64,000 bases of DNA from Nocardiopsis sp. TSRI0078 (GCF_001905145.1 NZ_LWLB01000004.1:124001-188000), one strand, 5' to 3'; shown: positions 51,523 to 60,345, counted from the first letter of the stretch. Notes: generated by a model from the sequence alone, not told the origin. Translations and numbers: made by a program.

Positions 51523-52024
51523 CGCGCCTCCAGTCGCCCTTCTTGCCGCCGGTCTTCTCCTCGACCCGCACCCGCGTGACCTCGGCCTCGGGGTCGATTG
51601 CCTTGACCATGTCGACCAGTCCGAGTGCGGCGGTCATCACGCAGGTGAGCGCCTCCATCTCCACCCCGGTGCGGTCGGCGGTGCGCACCGTGGCGCTGAT
51701 GTCCACGCCCTCGTCCACGACGGTGAGGTCCACGTCGACGCCGTGCACGGCGATGGGGTGGCACAGCGGCACGAGGTCGGGGGTGCGCTTGGCCCCCTGG
51801 ATCCCCGCGATCCGGGCGACGGCCAGGGCGTCGCCCTTGGGCACCTCTCCCCCGCGCAGCGCGGCGACGGCCTCCGGGGCGAGCAGTACCCGGCCGGTGG
51901 CGGTGGCGGTGCGCGCGCTCACCCGCTTCTCGGAGACGTCGACCATGCGCGCGGCACCGGATCGGTCCAGGTGGGTGAATCCGGAGGGGTGGTCGGCCCC
52001 CTCCGGCCGTGGGGTGTCGGTCAT
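51515..52024 (-). CDS. moaC: Cyclic pyranopterin monophosphate synthase MoaC
   Basis: MoaC makes cyclic pyranopterin monophosphate, the first stable intermediate of the molybdenum cofactor. The 169-residue protein has the conserved MVDVSEK start, IAGIQGAKRTPDLVPLCHPI, EMEALTCVMTAALGLVDMVKA and the C-terminal KTGGKKG lysines. It lies between moeA and mog. No moaA is nearby. Confidence 0.95.
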   Translation of the reverse strand: MTDTPRPEGADHPSGFTHLDRSGAARMVDVSEKRVSARTATATGRVLLAPEAVAALRGGEVPKGDALAVARIAGIQGAKRTPDLVPLCHPIAVHGVDVDLTVVDEGVDISATVRTADRTGVEMEALTCVMTAALGLVDMVKAIDPEAEVTRVRVEEKTGGKKGDWRRGE

Positions 52025-52123
52025 CGGTCCGCCAACTCTTCCGTTCGAACACAGGACGCGGCCGGGGCGGCCGCGCCATCACGACCGTACGACACGACGG
52101 GGGCACCGCGCCCGGCGGTGTCC

Positions 52124-53356
52124 CTAGGCGGGTTCGGGCAGGCGCAGCACCTGCACGGAGGTGCCCGCGGCCAGTTCGGTGACCTCCTCGGGCACCACCA
52201 CGAACGCGTTGGCCCCGGCCAGCGCGGACAGCTGGTGCGAACCCTGGTGGAGCGCCGGGGCCACCGTGGAGTCGGCGCACGGGCCGTGCGGGGACTCCTC
52301 CAGCACCCCGCGCAGGAAGGAGCGGCGCCCCTCGGGCGAGGTGACCGGAGCGGTGAGGACGGCCCGCGTGCTCGGCAGCGGGTCGGGGTCGAGCCCGCGC
52401 AGCCTGCGCAGGGCGGGGCGCACGAAGATCTGGAAGGACACGAAGGCGCTCACCGGGTTGCCGGGCAGCGTGATGATCGGGGTCCGGTCCGGTCCGACCG
52501 TCCCGAAGCCCTGGGGCTTGCCGGGCTGCATCGCCACCTGGGTGAACTCCACGGTGCCCTGGCGGGTGAGCACCTCCTTGACCACGTCGTAGGCGCCCAT
52601 GCTCACCCCGCCGGTGGTCACGACGATGTCGGCGCGCACCAGCAGGCCCTCCAGGGTGTCGAGCACCGTCTCGGGGTCGTCGCCGACGAACCCGTGGCGG
52701 TGGACCTCGCACCCCACGTCCTGGGCGGCGGCCGCGATCATGAAGCTGTTGGACTCCCAGATCTGGCCGGGGCCGAGCGGGCGCCCGGGTTCGACCAGCT
52801 CCTCGCCGGTGGAGAGCACCATCACGCGGGGGCGCGGGTACACGGGCACGGAGCGGCGCCCGACGGCCGCCAGGACGCCCATCTCCCCCGGGCCGATCCG
52901 CACCCCGGGCCGCAGCACGGTGGTCCCCTCGGTGACGTCGTCACCGGCACGGCGCACGGCGTTGCCCACCTTGACCGGCCGGTCGACGGACACCCTGGCC
53001 GTGCCGCCGTCGGTCCACTCGACCGGGACCACCGCGTCCGCCCCGGTGGGCATGGGCGCGCCGGTCATGATGCGGGCGCACATGCCCGGCAGGACCGCGG
53101 TCGGGGAGGCGTCCCCCGCCGGGATGTCGGCGACCACCGGCAGCCGCACCGGGGCCTCCGCGGAGGCCGACGCCAGGTCGGCGGCGTGCACGGCGTACCC
53201 GTCCATGGACGAGTTGTCGAAGCCCGGCAGGGAGACGGGCGAGGTCACGGCCTCGGCCAGCACGGTGCCGTGCGCCTGGAGCAGGTCCAGTTCGGTCGGC
53301 TCGGGTTCGGCGATCAGGGCCAGGACATCGGCGACGTGCTGCTCGACGCTCTTCAC
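52124..53356 (-). CDS. moeA: MoeA/Glp-like molybdopterin molybdotransferase
   Basis: The 410-residue protein has the full MoeA architecture: MoeA N-terminal domain, the MoCF core with TTGGVSMGAYD and PGKPQGFG, and the C-terminal barrel. It starts at GTG 53356. Next to a GlpR-like receptor, it may be the Glp-type paralog tied to cell division in actinobacteria, and it may also insert molybdenum. Both roles are possible; sequence does not decide. Confidence 0.9.
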   Translation of the reverse strand: MKSVEQHVADVLALIAEPEPTELDLLQAHGTVLAEAVTSPVSLPGFDNSSMDGYAVHAADLASASAEAPVRLPVVADIPAGDASPTAVLPGMCARIMTGAPMPTGADAVVPVEWTDGGTARVSVDRPVKVGNAVRRAGDDVTEGTTVLRPGVRIGPGEMGVLAAVGRRSVPVYPRPRVMVLSTGEELVEPGRPLGPGQIWESNSFMIAAAAQDVGCEVHRHGFVGDDPETVLDTLEGLLVRADIVVTTGGVSMGAYDVVKEVLTRQGTVEFTQVAMQPGKPQGFGTVGPDRTPIITLPGNPVSAFVSFQIFVRPALRRLRGLDPDPLPSTRAVLTAPVTSPEGRRSFLRGVLEESPHGPCADSTVAPALHQGSHQLSALAGANAFVVVPEEVTELAAGTSVQVLRLPEPA

Positions 53357-53475
53357 GGGGTTCCTTCCGGTTCGCGGTTCCTGTGGTGATGCGTCTTCCG
53401 CGCCTCGGGAGACGTCTCACCGCCCATTCTCGCCACGTCCGGCCCGCCGCGCGGCGGGCCCGGCCCCTCGGTCCC

Positions 53476-53499
53476 CCGCCTCCCCGGCCGGGGAGGCGG
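53476..53499 (-). terminator. 24-nt perfect palindrome downstream of galU
   Basis: A perfect palindrome centred on GGCC (53476-53499) lies 22 nt past the galU stop on the minus strand and should act as its terminator. Confidence 0.65.
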
Positions 53500-53520
53500 C
53501 CGGGGAACGGCGGGGACCGG

Positions 53521-54459
53521 TCAGGGGCGTCCGGCCTCCCTGCGGTCGACGAAGTCGCGCAGCCAGGGCAGCAGCTCCTCGGCGAGGTCGGGGCGGCGGC
53601 AGGCGAAGTCCACCACCGTGCGGATGTAGTCGGCCTTGTTGCCGGTGTCGTAGCGGCGGCCGCGGAACAGGACGCCGTACACCGGGCCCCCGTCCTCGGG
53701 CTTGCGCCGGACCAGCTCGCGCAGGGCGTCGGTGAGCTGGATCTCGCCGCCGCGGCCGGGCGGGGTCTCGCGCAGGATGGGAAAGACCGCCGGGTCGCAG
53801 ACGTAGCGGCCGATGATGGCCCAGCGGCTCGGCGCCTGCTCGGGCGAGGGCTTCTCGACCAGGTCGGTGACGGCGACGACGTCGTCCTCGTCGGTGGGCT
53901 CGATGCCCGCGCACCCGTACAGGGAAACCTGCTCGGGTTCCACCTCCATGAGCGCGACGACGTTGCCGCCGTGCTTCTCACGGACCTCGATCATGCGGCG
54001 CAGCAGGTCGGCGGACTCGATGAGGTCGTCCCCCAGGAGCACGGCGAACGGGTTGTCGCCCACGTGCGCCTCCGCGCACAGCACCGCGTGCCCCAGGCCG
54101 CGCGGCTCACCCTGGCGGACGTAGTGCACCTGGGCGAGGTCGCTGGACTCGCGCACCGACCGCAGGCGCTCTTCGTCGCCCTTGGCCTCCAGGGCCTCCT
54201 CCAGCTCGTAGGCCCGGTCGAAGTGGTCCTCGATGGAGCGCTTGCTGCGGCCCGTGATCATCAGCACGTCCTGGAGGTCGGCGGCGACCGCCTCCTCCAC
54301 GACGTACTGGATCGCGGGCTTGTCCACGATCGGCAGCATCTCCTTGGGCGTGGCCTTGGTCGCGGGCAGGAACCGCGTGCCGAGACCGGCCGCGGGCACG
54401 ACCGCCTTCGTGACGGGTCCCGGGTCGGAGGGTCGCTTCTGGTCGGTGGAGTCGCTCAT
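53521..54459 (-). CDS. galU: UTP-glucose-1-phosphate uridylyltransferase
   Basis: GalU makes UDP-glucose for cell-wall glycans and trehalose. The 312-residue protein has the nucleotidyltransferase signature GLGTRFLPATKATPKE near residue 26, the DKPAIQYVVEEA motif, LGHAVLCAEAHVGD, and a later LVEKPSPEQAPS segment. It keeps the usual length. It is divergent from the folate gene and upstream of moeA in the conserved block. Confidence 0.96.
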   Translation of the reverse strand: MSDSTDQKRPSDPGPVTKAVVPAAGLGTRFLPATKATPKEMLPIVDKPAIQYVVEEAVAADLQDVLMITGRSKRSIEDHFDRAYELEEALEAKGDEERLRSVRESSDLAQVHYVRQGEPRGLGHAVLCAEAHVGDNPFAVLLGDDLIESADLLRRMIEVREKHGGNVVALMEVEPEQVSLYGCAGIEPTDEDDVVAVTDLVEKPSPEQAPSRWAIIGRYVCDPAVFPILRETPPGRGGEIQLTDALRELVRRKPEDGGPVYGVLFRGRRYDTGNKADYIRTVVDFACRRPDLAEELLPWLRDFVDRREAGRP

Positions 54460-54629
54460 GTCGGCACTTTAGGACAGACCCCCGCCGTCCCAGCGCCTCC
54501 ACACACTGCCGGGACCCAAGAAGTTCCGACGGTTTCGGGAGAAGGGAGGGGGACCGCCACCCGGTGTTCACCGTGCGGGGCAAACGGCCGGGCGGGCCGA
54601 CCGGACCGCGGCGCTGCCACACTTGGGCC

Positions 54630-55247
54630 ATGGACGAGAGCGAGCGGCGCGCGGCCAAGGGCCGCCTGCGCGAGGGGTTCCTGGAGCGGAGGCGGACCCG
54701 CGGTCCCGAGGAGCGCTCCCGGGTCGGCTCGGCGCTCCGGGACACCCTCATGGACCTGCCGTGGCTGGCCATGGGCGGGACGGTCGCCTGCTACTACTCC
54801 GTGGGCGGTGAGCCCGACACCCGCAAACTGGTGACGGCGCTGTGGAAGCGCGGTACGTACGTGCTGCTGCCCGTGTTCCTGCCCGGCGGCGACCTGGACT
54901 GGGCGGCCTTCGACGGACCGGACACCCTGGCCCCGGCCGGGCACGGGCTGCTGGAACCCGTCGGCCACAGGTACGGGCCGGACGCGCCGGCCCGGGCGGA
55001 CGCGGTGGTCTGCCCGGCTCTGGCCGTGGACCGGCGGGGAACCCGGCTGGGGCGCGGCGCCGGGTGCTACGACCGGGCCCTCGCCCGCAAGGGCCCGCAC
55101 ACCCCGGCGATCGCCCTGGTCCACGACGAGGAGTTCGTGGAGTCGCTGCCAGCGGAGCCGCACGACCATCCGGTGGACGCCGTGGTCACCCCCGGAGGCG
55201 GCCTGCGGGTGTTCGACGCCGGCGTGTGGCCGGGCGAACGGACATGA
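54630..55247 (+). CDS. 5-formyltetrahydrofolate cyclo-ligase
   Basis: The enzyme converts 5-formyl-THF to 5,10-methenyl-THF with ATP. The 205-residue protein has the start motif ESERRAAKGRLREGF, LPVFLPGG, and the ATP-binding GRGAGCYDRAL. ATG 54630 is preferred over the upstream in-frame ATG. It is followed by the CIRCE-controlled fmdB gene, the same order as in mycobacteria (Rv0992c-Rv0991c). Confidence 0.94.
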   Translation: MDESERRAAKGRLREGFLERRRTRGPEERSRVGSALRDTLMDLPWLAMGGTVACYYSVGGEPDTRKLVTALWKRGTYVLLPVFLPGGDLDWAAFDGPDTLAPAGHGLLEPVGHRYGPDAPARADAVVCPALAVDRRGTRLGRGAGCYDRALARKGPHTPAIALVHDEEFVESLPAEPHDHPVDAVVTPGGGLRVFDAGVWPGERT

Positions 55248-55380
55248 ACAGGACCGGAGCGGGATGAAACCCACCCGCGGAAGCGTTGTCGCTTGCGGTC
55301 GCGCAGCGACGATCCGGCACCGCACCCCCGACATCCGTGCTCTGTGCCAGGCCCTGTCACGCCTCCGGTCGGCGAGCGCG

Positions 55381-55413
55381 TACTATTTAGCAGTCAACGG
55401 GCGAGAGTGCCAG
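55381..55413 (+). promoter_or_regulatory. CIRCE element (HrcA operator) and -10 box of fmdB
   Basis: TTAGCAGTC (55387-55395), a 9-nt spacer, then GAGTGCCAG (55405-55413) match the CIRCE consensus TTAGCACTC-N9-GAGTGCTAA at 15 of 18 positions with the exact spacer. The -10-like TACTAT (55381-55386) directly precedes it, so HrcA would block the start of transcription. The fmdB homolog of M. tuberculosis (Rv0991c) is in the HrcA regulon. Confidence 0.8.
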
Positions 55414-55430
55414 CAAGGAGGACCCGAACA

Positions 55431-55820
55431 GTGCCTACGTACCAGTACGCGTGCACCGAGTGCAGCGCCCAGATGGAGGTCGTGCAGAGCTTCAGCGACG
55501 ACGCGCTGACCGTCTGCCCCGAGTGCGAGGGACGCCTGCGCAAGGTGTACTCCGCCGTGGGCATCGTGTTCAAGGGCTCCGGCTTCTACCGCACCGACAG
55601 CGGAAAGAGCTCCAACAGCTCCGTGCTCACCGGCTCCGGCGAGAGCAAGGACGGCGGCGACTCCGCGGCCTCCGGCTCCTCCGACTCGTCCTCGGACACC
55701 AAGAGCACCTCCTCCGGTTCCGAGACCGGCACCGCGAACGCCTCCGGCAGCACCACCAGCACCGGCACGGGTACCAGCAGCAGCGCCAGCAGCAGTAGCA
55801 CCGCCGCCGCAGCCGGCTGA
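55431..55820 (+). CDS. FmdB-type zinc-ribbon protein (Ruc-like redox chaperone candidate)
   Basis: The 129-residue protein has an N-terminal zinc ribbon with two Cys pairs (CTECS near 8 and CPEC near 32), then a 70-residue low-complexity Ser/Thr/Gly tail. GTG 55431 has AGGAGG upstream. Its ortholog in M. tuberculosis, Rv0991c (Ruc), was described as a redox-regulated chaperone working with Hsp70. The CIRCE site and the position after the cyclo-ligase gene support that identity. The function here is inferred. Confidence 0.85.
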   Translation: MPTYQYACTECSAQMEVVQSFSDDALTVCPECEGRLRKVYSAVGIVFKGSGFYRTDSGKSSNSSVLTGSGESKDGGDSAASGSSDSSSDTKSTSSGSETGTANASGSTTSTGTGTSSSASSSSTAAAAG

Positions 55821-55843
55821 GCCACCGGGCCGTTGACCGCCAC

Positions 55844-55870
55844 CGCGCCGCCGAGGATCTCGGCGGCGCG
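55844..55870 (+). terminator. Hairpin terminator after fmdB
   Basis: A perfect 12-bp stem (55844-55855 with 55859-55870, GAT loop) lies 24 nt after the fmdB stop. Confidence 0.7.
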
Positions 55871-55982
55871 AGGCATGTCCGGACCCGCGGGCCGGGACAC
55901 ACGCTCCTCGGGCACCGGGAAGGAGTCCGGCGGGGCCTGTGGACAACCCCCGGACGGCCCCTTCGCGGCCTAGCGTTGAACC

Positions 55983-56633
55983 ATGGCCGAAGTCCCACCC
56001 CCCTACCGGCACCGCCGGGCGGTCGTCCGCCTCCTGGACCGGTACCGGCGCGTCCTCGCCGCCCTCCTGACCGCCGCGGCGCTCGTCAGCGCCGTCCTGG
56101 CCGTGCGGCCCCTCCCCGCACCCACCACCCAGGTCCTCGTCGCCGCCCGCGACCTCGACGCCTCGGGCCCCCTCACCGAGCACGACCTCACCGAACTCTC
56201 CCTGCCCTCCGACGCCGTACCGGGCGGCGCACTGGCGGTGGACGCCCGGACGGCCGGGCTCCGCCTCAACGCCCCGGTGCGCCACGGCGAGGTGATCACC
56301 GACGCCCGCCTGTCCGACCCTCCCGCGCGGCCGTACGGGTCCGGTCTGGTCGCCGTCCCGGTGCGGGTCGCCGACCCCGGTGTCGTGGACCTGCTCTCCC
56401 CCGGCAGCCGGGTGGACGTCCTCGCCGCCGGCGGGCACGACGACCTCACACCCGTCCGGGCGGGCCCCGCCGTGGAGGTGGTCGGCGACCGCCCCGTCCT
56501 CGCCCTGCCGGAGGGGGCCGCCCCGGATGGTGAGAAAGGCGCGCTGATCCTCATCGCCGCCACACCCGCCGAGGCCAGGAGCCTGGCGGGCCACGCCACC
56601 GCCTCACGGCTGTCCGTCACCATCCGCGGCTGA
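55983..56633 (+). CDS. SAF-domain membrane protein (CpaB/RcpC-like)
   Basis: The 216-residue protein has a membrane helix near the N terminus (about 23-42) and a SAF/CpaB-like domain outside (VLVAARDLDASGPLTEHDLTELSLP, LNAPVRHGEVITDARL, VAVPVRVADPGVVDLLSPGSRVDVLA). Similar proteins occur between fmdB and mscL in mycobacteria and streptomycetes. CpaB proteins assist Flp pili, but no pilus genes are near, so the role is open. Confidence 0.8.
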   Translation: MAEVPPPYRHRRAVVRLLDRYRRVLAALLTAAALVSAVLAVRPLPAPTTQVLVAARDLDASGPLTEHDLTELSLPSDAVPGGALAVDARTAGLRLNAPVRHGEVITDARLSDPPARPYGSGLVAVPVRVADPGVVDLLSPGSRVDVLAAGGHDDLTPVRAGPAVEVVGDRPVLALPEGAAPDGEKGALILIAATPAEARSLAGHATASRLSVTIRG

Positions 56634-56879
56634 CCGCCGCCCGGGAGGGCGGGGTCGACCCGGCGGCGTGGCGGGGCCGGACCGGCATCGCGGATCTTCC
56701 ACCGAAAGGGGCGCGTCCCGGTGCCGGTACGGGCACCATGGACACGCGGCGCCCTCCCCGGCGCCCGTCCGTGCACGTCGGCTCTCCGCACGGGCACGGC
56801 GACGACACGGAACGACTCACGGTCATCGGCCCTCTCCCCCCCGGGACGGGACCGACAAGTTCGATAGGGCTGTATCTCC

Positions 56880-57284
56880 ATGCAAGGCTTCAAGGATTTC
56901 CTGCTCCGGGGCAACCTGGTGCAGTTGGCGGTCGCGGTCGTGATCGGCGCGGTCTTCGCCGACCTCGTCACCGCGTTCACCGAGGCGTTCATCACCCCGC
57001 TGCTCGGGATCTTCGGCGGTGTCCCGACCTTCGGTGACCTCTACTTCGAGATCAACGGGAGCCGCTTCCTGTACGGCGCGTTCATCGACGCGCTGATCAC
57101 GTTCCTCACCACCGCCGCGGTCCTGTACTTCTTCGTGGTGATGCCCGTCGCCAGGGCCCTGGAGCGGTTCGCCAAGGCCGAGGACGTCGCCACCCGCGAG
57201 TGCCCCCACTGCTTCAGCCAGGTCAGCAAGAAGGCCACCCGCTGCGCCGGCTGCACCAGCGAGATCGTCCCCGAGCCCGTCTGA
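56880..57284 (+). CDS. mscL: Large-conductance mechanosensitive channel
   Basis: MscL opens under membrane tension to save cells from osmotic lysis. The 134-residue protein has the N-terminal FKDFLLRGNLVQLAVAVVIG helix, the second helix FIDALITFLTTAAVLYFFVV and an extension with a zinc ribbon (CPHC...CAGC) usual for actinobacterial MscL. The ribosome site is weak. The order fmdB-SAF-mscL is conserved. Confidence 0.95.
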   Translation: MQGFKDFLLRGNLVQLAVAVVIGAVFADLVTAFTEAFITPLLGIFGGVPTFGDLYFEINGSRFLYGAFIDALITFLTTAAVLYFFVVMPVARALERFAKAEDVATRECPHCFSQVSKKATRCAGCTSEIVPEPV

Positions 57285-57302
57285 GGAGGGGTCCGGAGAA
57301 GA

Positions 57303-57332
57303 CCGGGGGCGGCCCACAGGGGCCGCCCCCGG
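57303..57332. terminator. Bidirectional terminator between mscL and the VanY-like gene
   Basis: A perfect 13-bp stem with an ACAG loop lies between the convergent genes, ending 4 nt before the carboxypeptidase gene. Confidence 0.75.
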
Positions 57333-57336
57333 GGCG

Positions 57337-58443
57337 TCAGCCGCTGTACTCCCAGTGCCAGGGCTCGAAGGGACTGGACTTGGCCCAGGCCGGGTGGTGC
57401 CAGCCGAACTCGGCGCCGTTCGCCTCCATCCAGAGCCAGCGGTCGGACCTGTAGTTCTGGATGCCGCATCCCAGGTCGAGCGCCTTGCCCAGACCGTGGT
57501 TGCTCGTACCGGGCACCGCCGCGAAGCCGGGCGCCACCTGCGCGTAGACGCGGTGCTGGTTGGGCAGGTCGCGGTAGGCGCTGGTGATGCACATGTTCTC
57601 GCCGTACTCGTCCACGTACCTCGCGTTGAGCTGGAGGAAGTCCACGGCCGCGTCGGCCCGCAGCTGCTTGCCGTCGTAGAGGTCGCAGAGGGAGTCGCCC
57701 GGGAGCAGGCCGTTGGCGGCCCCCTGGGCGTTCGAGGCCGCGGAGGGGTCGCAGTCGGCCGCGGCCATGTAGGCCTCCGGGTCGATGCCGCGCTCCTCCA
57801 GCTCCGCGACGAGCTCGTTCGTGGTCTCCTCGGACCGCTGGCGCAGCTGCTCGATGTCGGCCGCGAGCTCGACCTGCTCCAGCTGGGTGGTGGTCTGCAG
57901 CTCCTGCGCCTCACTCGTCAGGTCCACCTGCTCCTCGCGCAGGTCGGTGGCCTCCTGGATGAGCGCCTGGTTGTCCTCGGAGATCTTCGACGCGTAGGAC
58001 TGCATCTGCAGGTCCTCGTTGAGCGACCCCGACGCCAGCACGGCGAGCACTCCGCCGTCGGGCTGCTTGTACAGGGTGCTGGCCAGCTGGGCCAGCGGCT
58101 CGCGCATCTCCCTGAGCTCGATCTCGGTCTGCTGGAGTTCGTAGAGGGTGTCGACCAGCTCCTCCTGGGCCTCCTCCAGCGCCTCCTGGCGCTCGACCTG
58201 CTCGTTGGTGGCCTCCTCCAGCTCCTCCGAGGCGGCCTCCGCCCGTTGCCGGAACTCCTCCAGGCTGGCCTCGGCCGGGTCCAGCGCCGAGACGGGTATC
58301 GGCGCGACGAGCAGCGCGGTGACGACCACGAGGGTCACCGCCTGGGCGAAACGGACGCGGTAGGACTTCGCGAAGGCGGTCAGCACCCCGCTGCCACCCG
58401 GCACGCGGGACCTGCGCCGCGCCGCATCAGAAGTGAACGGCAC
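57337..58443 (-). CDS. Secreted coiled-coil D,D-carboxypeptidase (VanY/M15B)
   Basis: The 368-residue protein has an N-terminal hydrophobic signal (about 25-52), a long Glu-rich coiled coil (about 60-240), a short linker and a VanY-type peptidase domain (about 255-368). The zinc ligands appear in SNHGLGKALDLG and EPWHWEY. It should trim D-Ala from peptidoglycan stems; the coiled coil resembles septal hydrolase regulators. GTG 58443 has GGAGG 7 nt upstream, so the longer upstream frame is rejected. Confidence 0.88.
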   Translation of the reverse strand: MPFTSDAARRRSRVPGGSGVLTAFAKSYRVRFAQAVTLVVVTALLVAPIPVSALDPAEASLEEFRQRAEAASEELEEATNEQVERQEALEEAQEELVDTLYELQQTEIELREMREPLAQLASTLYKQPDGGVLAVLASGSLNEDLQMQSYASKISEDNQALIQEATDLREEQVDLTSEAQELQTTTQLEQVELAADIEQLRQRSEETTNELVAELEERGIDPEAYMAAADCDPSAASNAQGAANGLLPGDSLCDLYDGKQLRADAAVDFLQLNARYVDEYGENMCITSAYRDLPNQHRVYAQVAPGFAAVPGTSNHGLGKALDLGCGIQNYRSDRWLWMEANGAEFGWHHPAWAKSSPFEPWHWEYSG

Positions 58444-58862
58444 GAATGATCCTCCGGCTGCTTTCCTCGAACACCTACCCGTGACCGCAACGCAACGTAC
58501 TACATGTCCACATGCGGCCACACGAGATCGTTCCACCGGACGGAGCGGACCGTGCGCGGACTCCCGCCCGTCCCACCGCTCCCCGCCCCGATCCTCGGCG
58601 AAATCCCTGGTCGTCACCGCGCGGGCCGAAGTGGCATCCCGGTTCCCACGGCAACCGGAGACAGATATGCGGCCATAACACGACATGTGTCATGAACAAC
58701 ATCACACCGCTCCAGGACAACCAATCGTAGGTCAGCGTACTCCGCCATGCACGCAGAGTCCCCCAGTCACACCCGGGAGGCGGGGACCGACACCCCATCC
58801 ACCGCCATCCTGGGTTAGGCTTGGTCCGGTGACGGGGGAGGAAATACCTCCGTCAGACCCAT
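58444..58862 (-). promoter_or_regulatory. Leader and promoter region of the VanY-like gene
   Basis: This 419-nt stretch has no supported gene. On the minus strand TTGTTC and TATGGC, 16 nt apart (about 58700-58672), are the best promoter candidate. That would give a leader of roughly 220 nt. I looked for a cyclic-di-AMP riboswitch, common before such peptidases, and did not find its motifs. Confidence 0.35.
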
Positions 58863-58935
58863 GGCTCCATAGCTCAGGGGATAGAGCACCGCTCTCCTAA
58901 AGCGGGTGTCGCAGGTTCGAATCCTGCTGGGGCCG
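58863..58935 (+). tRNA. tRNA-Arg (anticodon CCT)
   Basis: The cloverleaf has acceptor GGCTCCA/TGGGGCC, D stem AGCTC/GAGC, anticodon stem CCGCT/AGCGG with loop CTCCTAA (anticodon CCT, reads AGG), and T arm GCAGG-TTCGAAT-CCTGC. The discriminator is G and CCA is not encoded. No integrase or att duplication is next to it. Confidence 0.95.
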
Positions 58936-58940
58936 CCCCT

Positions 58941-58980
58941 GTGACCTGGGGTTTCTCTCGAGCGAGAGACCCCAGGTCAC
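58941..58980 (+). terminator. Terminator of tRNA-Arg
   Basis: An 11-bp stem GTGACCTGGGG/CCCCAGGTCAC extended by a CTCTCG/CGAGAG helix follows the tRNA by 5 nt. The remaining stretch to 59247 holds no gene. Confidence 0.8.
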
Positions 58981-59247
58981 TGATCTGACCGCAGTTGTGG
59001 TCGCAGTTCCCGGGTCATCCCCACAGCGCCTCCCCCTCCGGCCCACCGCTCCCGGGCGGGCTCCCGCTCGGCACGGACCGCAACGGCTCCGTGCTCCCGA
59101 GGGCCCCGACCGGGCGGACACGGAATCCGCCGTGCTCGGCGAGCGGTCCCGCGGCCCCGGTCCGCCGGGCGAACACGAGCGAACCGCCCGCACCGCCCCT
59201 GGTGTCCTCACCCGGCATGACCGCTTGGCGGGCCGAATGCGGTCCGG

Positions 59248-60345
59248 TCAGCGGGGGGAGGCGGTGACCCGTACGCGCCGACCGTCGTCGGAGAGGAAGG
59301 ACGCCAGTTCCCGTCCCTGCTCGGCTACGGCGGTGCGTTCTGCCCGGGAGAAGCGGCGCAGCGGGGTGACGACCACTGTGTCGGCCTCGACGGTCCAGGT
59401 CGCGGCGACCCGGCCGTCGACCAGGACGGCACGCTCGCCGGCGACCGACAGGCCGCGGTGGGCGTCGTCGATGATCCGGCCGCGGTCGTGGTAGCCGAGG
59501 ATCGCGTTGTCGAACGCGGGCAGGAACCGCACGGGGGCGGGTGTGTCGGGGTCGGGCCGCGGTGCGTCGGGGAGGTCCAGCAGTTCCCGGCCGCGTTCGT
59601 CGCGGAAGGTGATCAGTTCCCCGCGTATCGCGGCTATCGCGGCCGGTAGTCCGGCGAGGCCGCACCAGGCTCGCAGGTCGGCCGAGGCCGCGGGGCCGAA
59701 CGCGGCCAGGTAGCGCCGCACCAGTGCTTCACCGACCGGGTCGGAGCCGCCCGGGGCCGGCGGGGCGACCTCTCGGCCGAGCCACGAGGAGAGCGGCAGG
59801 TAGCGTGCTCCCGCCCTCGTCCGCCACAGCCCGCGTGGAGGAAGCTGCACCGCCGGGAGGAGTGCGGCGATCAGTACCTCGCCCAGTGCCCGCGGTCCCG
59901 GCTCCGGCCAGCGTCCGGCCAGCGCCCGCCCGAGCTCGGTCATCGAGCGCGGCTCGCCGTCGGCCATCACCGCCCGGCCCGCCGAGGCGAGTTCGTCGGG
60001 ATCGGTCCCGCCGAGTTCGCGGCGGTAGACCCCGAGTACCCGTTGGCGCAGCATGGTGTCGTGGCGGGCGCGCCAGGCCAGGGCGTCCTCGGCCGTGAGC
60101 AGATGAACCGTGCGGCGCATGAGGTGGGTGCGCACGAGGCGTCGCCCGATCAGCAGGTCCGAGAGCACCGCGGGGTCGAAGCCGCGCAGCCGCGACCAGA
60201 GTCCGACGAACGGTTCCTGCGGTTCCTGCGCCTGCAGGCCGCACAGGTGCGCGACGGCGTCGCGCACCGGCATGTCGGCGTGATCGAGCAACAGCTGCCG
60301 GGCCAGTGTCGCGCGGCCCAGTGCCCGGGCGTTCAGCACGGTCAC
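59248..60345 (-). CDS. Winged-helix DNA-binding domain protein (HTH_42 family)
   Basis: The 365-residue protein matches the actinobacterial HTH_42 (winged helix, AlkZ-like) family: LNARALGRATLARQLLL start, HLCGLQAQEPQEPFVGLWSRL, RRLVRTHLMRRTVHLLTAEDA, and the C-terminal FDNAILGYHDRGRII. Some relatives (AlkZ/YcaQ) are DNA glycosylases that unhook crosslinks; the catalytic QxQ-like residues (LQAQEP) are visible, so this is a possible repair enzyme. GTG 60345 overlaps the stop of a 64-codon gene (GTGA). Confidence 0.85.
   Translation of the reverse strand: MTVLNARALGRATLARQLLLDHADMPVRDAVAHLCGLQAQEPQEPFVGLWSRLRGFDPAVLSDLLIGRRLVRTHLMRRTVHLLTAEDALAWRARHDTMLRQRVLGVYRRELGGTDPDELASAGRAVMADGEPRSMTELGRALAGRWPEPGPRALGEVLIAALLPAVQLPPRGLWRTRAGARYLPLSSWLGREVAPPAPGGSDPVGEALVRRYLAAFGPAASADLRAWCGLAGLPAAIAAIRGELITFRDERGRELLDLPDAPRPDPDTPAPVRFLPAFDNAILGYHDRGRIIDDAHRGLSVAGERAVLVDGRVAATWTVEADTVVVTPLRRFSRAERTAVAEQGRELASFLSDDGRRVRVTASPR

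Noticed and set aside
58444-58862. Cyclic-di-AMP (ydaO) riboswitch before the VanY-like gene
   Set aside because: The conserved GGGTGAATC and CCGAACCCGTCAGC-type motifs were not found on either strand.
58863-58980. Integration site (attB) in tRNA-Arg
   Set aside because: No integrase gene, no duplicate of the tRNA 3' end downstream, and the next gene is not phage-like.
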